Source of the DNA: CAXGTL01 sp964012725
GTDB lineage: Archaea; Nanobdellota; Nanobdellia; Woesearchaeales; CAXGTL01
DNA: 45,928 nucleotides
Assembly: GCA_964012725.1 (NCBI GenBank)
Contig: CAXGTL010000006.1
Location: 1 to 45,928, forward strand
Reading direction: 5' to 3'
Numbering within the stretch: the first letter of the stretch is position 1; each line of letters begins with the position of its first letter. Shown here in pieces: positions 39,449-45,928 of the stretch. A model generated the notes under the pieces. It worked only from the letters and a program-made list of their open reading frames with translations, was not told where the DNA came from and did no database searches. Made by a program: the position numbers and the translations under genes.

Positions 39449-42013
39449 TTACTTTTCCACAATACTTTTCATATTTAAAATTCCATTTTCAGATTTTGAA
39501 ACATCAATTCCATCTTCTCCATAACTGAATTGTACAATTTTTCCTGAAGCGTCACGAACAGTGTTATCATATTCAACTCTTAAATCTTGCATTGCATTAG
39601 CTAATCTTCTATACAAATAACCTGATTTTGGAGTTCTTAATGCAACGTCCATTAAACTGTCACGACCAGTCATGGTGATAAAGAAGAATTCCTGAGGAAG
39701 CATTCCTGATTTATAACAAGATTTGATAAATCCGTGTGCTGCAGGAGATAAATCATGTTTTTTGAATAAAGGTAATGCTCTATGATAATATCCTTTTTCA
39801 ATTCTTTTTCCTTTAACAGCAAGTTGTCCAACCATACCAGCCATTGATGATAAATTAGCAGGTTTTCCTCTTGCACCGGAATCTGCCATAATAGAAGTAC
39901 CTGATCTTTTATCTGCAGTATCTAAAACTAAATTACCAGTATCTTCCCTTGCTTTGTTTAATTTTCTAAGTATCATTAATTCTAATGTTTCTTTAATTGT
40001 TCTTCCAGGATATGCTTCAAGATTTCCTTGTCTCCATTGATCAATATAATTATTAACTTCTGCATATGATTCTTCTAAAATCTTTTGTATTTGATTAATG
40101 GAACTTGTAGGTAAATCTGTGTCTGAAATTGAACTTGTAAGACCAACTTTACGAAGGATTTCTATTCCCAGTTTCATTACTTTAACAAGAATATCAACTG
40201 TTTTATTTATACCATATTTTCTATGTAATTTTCTAAATATTAAACCTGATCCACGACCAATTGTAATATTATCAATAAAACCTTCAACAAGTTCACCTTT
40301 TTTAATTTTTACATTATCACCTTTCATTGTTACTGCTATAAAATTAAAATCTTCAGGCATAATAACTGAAAAAATTTCTTTACCTGTAATCATTTTTTTA
40401 CCAGGTAATCTTGAGAAATCTTCAACACCTACTTGGAAAAGGATGTCAATAGCATCTTTTCTAGGAAATTCTAAATCTTTAGTTAATACATAATTACCTG
40501 ATACAGAATCAAATAAACATCCAATTATGCTTAATCCATAAGCAGGACTTACTATTTGTGTTTCAACAAGCATAAGTGTTTGAGCTTCTGCTCTTGCTTC
40601 TTCTGTTTGAGGAATATGAAGATTCATTTCATCACCGTCAAAGTCTGCATTATATGGATAACAAACTGATGGGTTTAATCTAAATGTTTTATAAGGAAGA
40701 ACTTTTACTTTATGACACATCATTGACATTCTGTGTAAGCTTGGTTGTCTGTTAAATATTGCAACATCGCCATCCATTAAATGTCTTTCTACTAAAAATC
40801 CTGGTTTCATATCTTCTAATAACTGTTCTTTTGTTTCATCTGTTATAGTTTTCTTTTTTCCATCTGGTCTTACAACATAATTTGCACCAGGGTATGTTTT
40901 AGGACCACGTTCAACAAACTTCTTTAAATATTCCATGTTCCATTCAGTTACCCTTTCTGGAATTGTAAGTTTTTTAGCAACCATGATAGGAACACCTACT
41001 TCATTTAAATGAAGCATAGGATCAGGACTAATAACTGTTCTTGATGAATAATTAGTACGTTTTCCTGCTAAGTTGTGCCTAATTCTTCCTTCTTTACTTT
41101 CAACTCTTTCTTTTAAAGTCTTTAAAGGTTGACCAGATCTGTGTCTTGCAGGAGGTAATTGTGCTACATTATTATCGAAAAATGTTGTGATATGATATTG
41201 TAACAAGTCCCAAAGATCTTCAACAATAATTTCTGGAGCACCAGCATTAATGTTTTCAAATAGTCTTTGATTAATTCTTACTATATCACTAAGCTTGTGT
41301 GTTAAATCATCTTCAGCTCTTTGACCAGATTGTAAAGTAATAGAAGGTCTCATAGTAACAGGTGGTACAGATAATACTGTTAATACCATCCATTCAGGTC
41401 TGATAGATCCTGTTCTTAAACCTAACAATTCACCATCTTCATCAGGGATTTTTTCTAATCTTGTTCTGATTTCAATTGGAGAAATTCTTTTATCATTTTC
41501 TAAAAAAGTAGTAGGCTTTTCTAATGTAATTTTTTGTTGACGAGCCTTACAATGAGGACATTTGTTAATAGTTTTTGTCTTAAGTATTAAACTTTTAGTT
41601 AAAATTCTTCTTTCTTCTAAACCAAATAAATGTTCAACTTTTCTTAATTTTTTTAAATTTGATTTAAGATCGTTTTGACTCATAAGAATTTTACCACATT
41701 CTCTACAAGTTGTTCTTAATAAATTTAACATTTGACTTACAAATTTATAATGAATAACTGGACGAGCCATTTCAATATAACCAAAATGACCAATACATTC
41801 TTTAAGTTTTGAACCACAAGTTTTACATCTTAAACCTGGATCAATAACACCTAATCTTATGTCCATAAGTCCACCATCAACCGGGTATCCTTCTTTATCA
41901 TATAATTCAGGTGTAACTATCTTAACAGAAGCCATTTTCTTAATCATTTTGGGAGATAAAACACCAAATACGATTGAATCGACTTTCTTGAATGAGTATT
42001 TTCCTATTGACAT
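39449..42013 (-). CDS. rpoA1: RNA polymerase subunit A'
   Basis: 854-aa N-terminal part of the largest subunit. Zinc sites lie near the N-terminus (LRCKTCGSKLKECIGHFGYIE; CRECGKI; CPHCKARQ). The catalytic NADFDGDEMNLH coordinates the active-site Mg, and the bridge-helix region contains PQEFFFITMTGRDSLMDVALRTPKSGYLYRRL. It begins with a 129-nt A-rich leader after rpoB1 (42014-42142) that contains AAAGGAAAAC as ribosome binding site. Confidence 0.97.
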   Translation of the reverse strand: MSIGKYSFKKVDSIVFGVLSPKMIKKMASVKIVTPELYDKEGYPVDGGLMDIRLGVIDPGLRCKTCGSKLKECIGHFGYIEMARPVIHYKFVSQMLNLLRTTCRECGKILMSQNDLKSNLKKLRKVEHLFGLEERRILTKSLILKTKTINKCPHCKARQQKITLEKPTTFLENDKRISPIEIRTRLEKIPDEDGELLGLRTGSIRPEWMVLTVLSVPPVTMRPSITLQSGQRAEDDLTHKLSDIVRINQRLFENINAGAPEIIVEDLWDLLQYHITTFFDNNVAQLPPARHRSGQPLKTLKERVESKEGRIRHNLAGKRTNYSSRTVISPDPMLHLNEVGVPIMVAKKLTIPERVTEWNMEYLKKFVERGPKTYPGANYVVRPDGKKKTITDETKEQLLEDMKPGFLVERHLMDGDVAIFNRQPSLHRMSMMCHKVKVLPYKTFRLNPSVCYPYNADFDGDEMNLHIPQTEEARAEAQTLMLVETQIVSPAYGLSIIGCLFDSVSGNYVLTKDLEFPRKDAIDILFQVGVEDFSRLPGKKMITGKEIFSVIMPEDFNFIAVTMKGDNVKIKKGELVEGFIDNITIGRGSGLIFRKLHRKYGINKTVDILVKVMKLGIEILRKVGLTSSISDTDLPTSSINQIQKILEESYAEVNNYIDQWRQGNLEAYPGRTIKETLELMILRKLNKAREDTGNLVLDTADKRSGTSIMADSGARGKPANLSSMAGMVGQLAVKGKRIEKGYYHRALPLFKKHDLSPAAHGFIKSCYKSGMLPQEFFFITMTGRDSLMDVALRTPKSGYLYRRLANAMQDLRVEYDNTVRDASGKIVQFSYGEDGIDVSKSENGILNMKSIVEK

Positions 42014-42142
42014 TTTTGTTTTCCTTTTGTATCTTTATTTTTTTTATTTATTGTAATTTTTTATCTTTATTACTTTGGTTTTATTTTTTATTTGTTTTCT
42101 TTAACTTTTTTAAATGTTTTTATTTAATCTATTTTGTATTTA

Positions 42143-43945
42143 CTAATATTTATTTTTTAATTTTAATTGTGGATATATTCCTATTGATTTAAACTCGTCT
42201 AATAATAATTTAAATGCATAACTTATTTCAATATTACTTATATCAACACCTTCACCGCAAACAGAGCAGTAAGATTTGTCTTTAAATTCATTATAAACAG
42301 CAATTAAACCACATTTTTCACAAACTGGAACAATTGTTTTATCACTGTCAAATCTTTCTTTTAATAATAATGAAGCACCGTGAGCAACAAAACAATCTTT
42401 CTCCATCTCACCAAGTCTAAGACCACCTTGTTTACCTCTTCCTTCACTAGGTTGTCTTGTTAATAATTGGATAGGACCCATTGCTCTTGTTTGAATTCTG
42501 TTAGAAACCATATGTTTTAGTTTTAAATAAAACATGTTACCAACAAAGATTTTTACTTTAAATTGTTCACCAGTTCTACCATTGTACATAGTTTCAGTTC
42601 CATTATCACGGAAACCTAAACTTGATAATTCTTCTCTTAGTTTTTTTTCAGGCTCTGAACTAAATGTTGTACCATCAACATATCTTCCAGATAATGAACC
42701 TGTTTTTCCACCAAGCATTTCTAATAAATGTGATACTGTCATTCTTGAAGGAAGACTGTAAGGACTAAATATAAGATCTGGTATAATTCCTGACGCTGTG
42801 AAAGGCATATCTTCTTGTTTTTTTAACATTCCAATGACTCCTTTTTGACCAAACCTACTAATAAATTTGTCTCCAATCTCAGGAACTTTTTGAGAACGTA
42901 TTCTTACTTCTACTAATTTGTTACCTTCTTCATTTTCAGTAACAACAACAAAGTCTACTGTTCCTGATTCTGCATGAGGCATTGTAACTGATGATTCTCT
43001 TCTAATATTAGCAGTTAAATTATATTCATCACCTGTACTCAAGAATCTTGGTGGTGATGTTTTACCAATAAGAACATCTGATTCTGAGATTTTTGCTTCA
43101 GGATAAATAATACCATCATCTTCTAATAATCTATAATCATTTTCTGTTTTATAGCCTTTAACTTCTTTGTCAGGTATACAAACTTCATCAATAAGACCAC
43201 CTGAATATCTTAATTCTTCTGTAGTTCCAAGTCTAAAATAAATACTTCTTGCTAAACCACGATCAATTGAACTTTTGTTAAATATAAGTGCATCTTCCAT
43301 GTTATATCCTTCATAAGTTAGAACAGCAACAACTATGTTTTGTCCAGATGGATGTTTTTCATAATCACAAATTTCATTTGCTAATGTTGTTACAACTGGA
43401 ATTTGAGGGTTTACTAATAAATTAATATCAGTATCAAGTCTAAGAGAATAATTAGCAGCATAAAAACCAATTGCTTGTCTTTGGTTTTTTGTTCCAATAA
43501 TATTCATTCTTCCTGGACTGTAATTTCCAAAAGGTACTAATGATGCTACTAAACCTAAGATTGTTAAAGGATTAACTTCAAGATGAGTATGTTCTGGTGT
43601 TATATCAGAAGCAAACATTGCTAAAAATATATTTTCTTCTTCACCAGCATCAAGATATTCAATAATTCCTTGGTCAACTAAATCTTGCCAGGAAATTTCA
43701 TTTTTTTCTATTTGTTTAATATGTGCTTCTGTTAACAAAGGTTTTCCATCCTTAACAACTATTAAAGGTCGTCTTAGTCTACCTTTACTACATGAAACAT
43801 AAACTTCATCAGCAACATCTTCATAAAAAATGTTAACTTTTTTAGGAAGAGTATTTTTTCTTCTTTCATCTATTACTCTCTGTACAAACTCATCTGCATT
43901 TTCTACAGTTCCAACAAATTTGAAATTTAAATATACTTCTGTCAT
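42143..43945 (-). CDS. rpoB1: RNA polymerase subunit B'
   Basis: 600-aa C-terminal part of the second-largest subunit (split B). Conserved stretches: NIVVAVLTYEGYNMEDALIFNKSSIDRGLARS, VRIRSQKVPEIGDKFISRFGQKGVIGML, EDMPFTASGIIPDLIFSPYSLPSRMTV, RQPSEGRGKQGGLRLGEMEKDCFVAHGAS and the C-terminal zinc ribbon CEKCG...CSVCG. Two nucleotides after rpoB2. The B split is also seen in methanogens and halophiles. Confidence 0.97.
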   Translation of the reverse strand: MTEVYLNFKFVGTVENADEFVQRVIDERRKNTLPKKVNIFYEDVADEVYVSCSKGRLRRPLIVVKDGKPLLTEAHIKQIEKNEISWQDLVDQGIIEYLDAGEEENIFLAMFASDITPEHTHLEVNPLTILGLVASLVPFGNYSPGRMNIIGTKNQRQAIGFYAANYSLRLDTDINLLVNPQIPVVTTLANEICDYEKHPSGQNIVVAVLTYEGYNMEDALIFNKSSIDRGLARSIYFRLGTTEELRYSGGLIDEVCIPDKEVKGYKTENDYRLLEDDGIIYPEAKISESDVLIGKTSPPRFLSTGDEYNLTANIRRESSVTMPHAESGTVDFVVVTENEEGNKLVEVRIRSQKVPEIGDKFISRFGQKGVIGMLKKQEDMPFTASGIIPDLIFSPYSLPSRMTVSHLLEMLGGKTGSLSGRYVDGTTFSSEPEKKLREELSSLGFRDNGTETMYNGRTGEQFKVKIFVGNMFYLKLKHMVSNRIQTRAMGPIQLLTRQPSEGRGKQGGLRLGEMEKDCFVAHGASLLLKERFDSDKTIVPVCEKCGLIAVYNEFKDKSYCSVCGEGVDISNIEISYAFKLLLDEFKSIGIYPQLKLKNKY

Positions 43946-43947
43946 TT

Positions 43948-45447
43948 TTATTTAATAATCCTCAAACCTAAACCTCTTAGTGAATTTACAATCTCTTCTT
44001 CATTTGATTGTTGTGAAACTTTTGTTAGTAAAGCTAAATTTTTTCTTAAACCAATATTTGTACCTTCTGGAGTTTCAACAGGACAAAGTTTACCAAAATG
44101 TGTACCATGTAATGCACGTGCAGCAAAGTTTTCCTGGCTAGTGTTTAAAGGACTAACAACTCTTTGAAGATGTGAAATTGTGTCCATAAAATTAATTCTT
44201 GCCATTCTTTGAGAAATACCTTTTCTTCCACCAATCCAGTTACCAGTTGCCATTGCACTATAAATTCTGGATGTTAGTAATTTTTCTCTAATAATAACTT
44301 TTATTGAAGGGAATTTACCACGCTTTACAATTCTTTGAAAATTATATAATAAGTCATTAATTAATATTTTAAGATTTACCCTTATTAAATCTGAAAGTAA
44401 GTCACCACTTAATTTTAATCTTTTATTCATATAATGATCTTTATCATCTATAGGAAGTTTACCATTTGAAACTAAGATGAACTTTTTAAGCATTTTAGCA
44501 AGGTTAAGTGCTTTTAATAAATTGTCTTCAATATTAGTTCCTATATGTGGTAGGAAATATTTTTGTAAGATTTCACGCATACGTGCAACTCTTATTTCTT
44601 TTGACTGAGTTATACCAATTTTCTTTGCCATATAATCAAGTGCATCTTCTTCAGTTTTTATATCAATAAATTCATAAAGATTAACAAAGATTTCATCAAA
44701 TTGTTCTTTTTCAGAAACAGATTTCATGATTTCTTCGTCTTTTAAGAAGCCTAATGCTTTTATAATAACAATTGCTGGAATTCTTTTAACTTTTGTAAAT
44801 GTTAAATAAAATATTCCATCTTTTAGTTTTTCCATAGTATGAGGTATCTTAAATGAACCTCTTTCTGAGAATAATTTTCCTATAAATTTACTAGGACCTA
44901 TTTTTTTCTGACTAATAAGAAGTCTGTTTGGTGCAAGGTCTTCAATATCTATTAATACTTTTTCAGACCCATTAACTATAAAATATCCACCTGGGTCGTT
45001 AGGGTCTTCACCTTCTTTAATCAAATCTTCTTGAGAAAGATTTTTTAAATTACAAAATTTACTTTTTAACATGATAGGTAAATTACCAACTTGGGTTGTG
45101 AAACTTTCTCTTTGTATTCCATTTATGTGTGCAGATACTTCAAGAAAGATAGGAGCAGCATAAGTAATTTTTCTTAGTCTTGCTTCAATTGGGAAAATTG
45201 GTCTCTTACTTCCGTCTGCTTCTGTGATTTCTGGTTTTGTTATCCAAATTTTGTCAAGTCTTATTTTGAATTCATCAATATCGTGAGGAATAATTGTTGG
45301 TTCAATTTCTTTATTTTCTTCAATAATTTTTTGTAGTTCATGATCAATAAGATAATTAAATGATTCAATATCTGAATCAACAAAACCTCTCTCACTAAAG
45401 AATTTCTTTAATAAAGTTCGAGTATTAATTTCTTGAGGTTTATCCAT
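43948..45447 (-). CDS. rpoB2: RNA polymerase subunit B''
   Basis: About 499-aa N-terminal part of the second-largest subunit. Segments include IDHELQKIIEENKEI, EARLRKITYAAPIFLEVSAHI, GGYFIVNGSEKVLIDIEDLAPNR, and at the C-terminus GISQRMARINFMDTISHLQRVVSPL and ALHGTHFGKLCPVETPEGTNIGLRKNLAL. The frame opens with GTG at 45462, overlapping rpoH by 13 nt; I prefer the ATG at 45447, 2 nt after the rpoH stop. Confidence 0.95.
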   Translation of the reverse strand: MDKPQEINTRTLLKKFFSERGFVDSDIESFNYLIDHELQKIIEENKEIEPTIIPHDIDEFKIRLDKIWITKPEITEADGSKRPIFPIEARLRKITYAAPIFLEVSAHINGIQRESFTTQVGNLPIMLKSKFCNLKNLSQEDLIKEGEDPNDPGGYFIVNGSEKVLIDIEDLAPNRLLISQKKIGPSKFIGKLFSERGSFKIPHTMEKLKDGIFYLTFTKVKRIPAIVIIKALGFLKDEEIMKSVSEKEQFDEIFVNLYEFIDIKTEEDALDYMAKKIGITQSKEIRVARMREILQKYFLPHIGTNIEDNLLKALNLAKMLKKFILVSNGKLPIDDKDHYMNKRLKLSGDLLSDLIRVNLKILINDLLYNFQRIVKRGKFPSIKVIIREKLLTSRIYSAMATGNWIGGRKGISQRMARINFMDTISHLQRVVSPLNTSQENFAARALHGTHFGKLCPVETPEGTNIGLRKNLALLTKVSQQSNEEEIVNSLRGLGLRIIK

Positions 45448-45449
45448 TT

Positions 45450-45701
45450 TTATATCACACACCTATAAAATAAACTAGTTCCAGCAGTAGGACTATTTCT
45501 TATGATTTTAATTACATCTCCTGGCTTTACTTTTAATGTTTGAAGCGCAGCATCTGTTGTTAAGATTTTTGGCAAATTTTGAAGAGTAATATTATATTTT
45601 TCAAGAAGTTCTTTTTTCTCTTTTTCTGAGATTTTAATATGTTCTGGAAGTAAGAAATGTTTCTTAATAACAACTTTTATTTTTTTCTTTCGTTTTGCCA
45701 T
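45450..45701 (-). CDS. rpoH: RNA polymerase subunit H
   Basis: About 83-aa archaeal RpoH (Rpb5 C-terminal domain): HFLLPEHIKISEKEKKELLEKYNITLQNLPKILTTDAALQTLKVKPGDVIKIIRNSPTAGTSLFYRCVI, the full diagnostic core. An upstream ATG at 45722 would add seven residues (MEQSEMN) and begins 7 nt after a strong hairpin; MAKRKKK at 45701 gives the usual family length. First gene of the polymerase operon. Confidence 0.92.
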   Translation of the reverse strand: MAKRKKKIKVVIKKHFLLPEHIKISEKEKKELLEKYNITLQNLPKILTTDAALQTLKVKPGDVIKIIRNSPTAGTSLFYRCVI

Positions 45702-45729
45702 ATTCATTTCACTTTGTTCCATTCATAGC

Positions 45730-45749
45730 CTGCAAATCAAGATTTGCAG
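45730..45749 (-). promoter_or_regulatory. 9-bp hairpin at 5' end of RNA polymerase operon mRNA
   Basis: CTGCAAATC-AA-GATTTGCAG, a perfect 9-bp stem. The minus-strand TATA-like box TATATAAT (45771-45778) predicts transcription starting around 45746-45750, so the mRNA would begin essentially with this hairpin, next to the rpoH start. Possible transcript-protecting or autoregulatory element; a terminator for tRNA-Lys is less likely because no T-run follows. Confidence 0.5.
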
Positions 45750-45778
45750 ACATTTTGTGTTTATCCAATGATTATATA

Positions 45779-45923
45779 TGGGCCGGACGGGACTTTCGTT
45801 AAATATTAATTCGAACCCGCGACCACTCCATCACTTCTAAACCAAAAGTTTTGAAACCTCTGGTTAAAAATAAAAGTGGAGTGCTCTATTGCCCGCGATT
45901 GCTCCAGACTGAGCTACCAGCCC
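45779..45923 (-). tRNA. tRNA-Lys(TTT) with three introns
   Basis: Acceptor GGGCTGG/CCGGCCC (5' end at 45923), discriminator A. D-loop intron 45889-45903 (15 nt; central GTCT/GGGC, bulges GGA and AAT). Anticodon intron 45832-45870 (39 nt; CTTT/GAAG, bulges TAT and TGA, inner hairpin AACCA/TGGTT). T-loop intron 45793-45809 (17 nt; TTCG/CGAA, bulges AAT and AGT). Spliced product is 74 nt with D loop AGTCTGGTA, anticodon loop CTTTTAA, T stem GCGGG/CCCGT and loop TTCGAAT, essentially the canonical archaeal tRNA-Lys. It lies directly upstream of the polymerase operon promoter. Confidence 0.95.
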
Positions 45924-45928
45924 ATTTT

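Noticed and set aside
42014..42192. Plus-strand ORFs rich in Phe and Leu between rpoB1 and rpoA1
   Set aside because: The tract is A-rich on the coding (minus) strand; the Phe/Leu ORFs are low-complexity artefacts without starts or ribosome sites.
45779..45923. Degenerate tRNA-Lys pseudogene with scrambled D and T loops
   Set aside because: The extra sequences obey the BHB rule at all three sites, and the spliced product is a canonical tRNA-Lys, so it is an intact intron-containing gene.

Overview
The window comes from an AT-rich archaeal genome, most likely a DPANN lineage of the Woesearchaeota/Pacearchaeota type. The evidence is an archaeal RNA polymerase operon with split B''/B' and A'/A'' subunits, L30e, archaeal S12/S7, Spt5, SecE, two FtsZ proteins, membrane LonB, diphthine synthase, endonuclease Q, a ScpA kleisin, many small uncharacterised membrane or lipoprotein genes, and tRNAs with bulge-helix-bulge (BHB) introns. 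Promoters commonly show a TTTATA-type TATA box about 22-32 nt before the start codon (leaderless pattern); other genes carry a strong AGGAGGT ribosome binding site.

Layout. 1-7.4 kb: lipoprotein, cold-shock protein, SAM methyltransferase, PEP synthase, several small hypothetical proteins, a HxGH nucleotidyltransferase and an S26-type signal peptidase followed by an ORF that lacks a normal start codon. 7.5-15.6 kb: two-gene small transporter, endonuclease Q, a secreted coiled-coil protein with a partner lipoprotein, LonB, an OB-fold protein, a channel-like membrane protein and a possible PD-(D/E)XK nuclease. 15.7-19.8 kb: tRNA-Gln, diphthine synthase, ftsZ behind a hairpin-rich leader, a possible structured RNA, VapBC and a MazG-type pyrophosphohydrolase. 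19.8-27.7 kb: a 7.9 kb block bounded by a 19-nt direct repeat of the tRNA-Glu 3' end. It holds a radical-SAM cluster (two B12-type and one SPASM-like enzyme, an ICMT-like methyltransferase, a 'quinate dehydrogenase'-type protein and an overlooked 53-aa membrane peptide), a three-gene membrane operon and a lipoprotein; it looks like a genomic island. 27.7-31.1 kb: tRNA-Glu, tRNA-Ile(TAT), bacterial-type Lgt, tRNA-Val, tRNA-Gly, scpA and an exported protein. 31.3-34.4 kb: FKBP, ftsZ, secE, spt5. 34.4-45.9 kb: surface protein, then the rps7-rps12-nusA-rpl30e-rpoA2-rpoA1-rpoB1-rpoB2-rpoH operon (minus strand) and tRNA-Lys.

The most striking result is the tRNA set. All six tRNA genes are interrupted, by 15 BHB introns in total: five in D loops, five at the canonical anticodon site 37/38 and five in T loops at 59/60. 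Removing them by the BHB rule gives a canonical cloverleaf in all six cases. The T-loop BHB helix covaries (TTCG/CGAA in four tRNAs, TTCA/TGAA in tRNA-Ile). The 19-nt island repeat lies almost exactly within the last, uninterrupted exon of tRNA-Glu. A second theme is lipoprotein biology: a complete-looking bacterial Lgt occurs together with three lipobox proteins.
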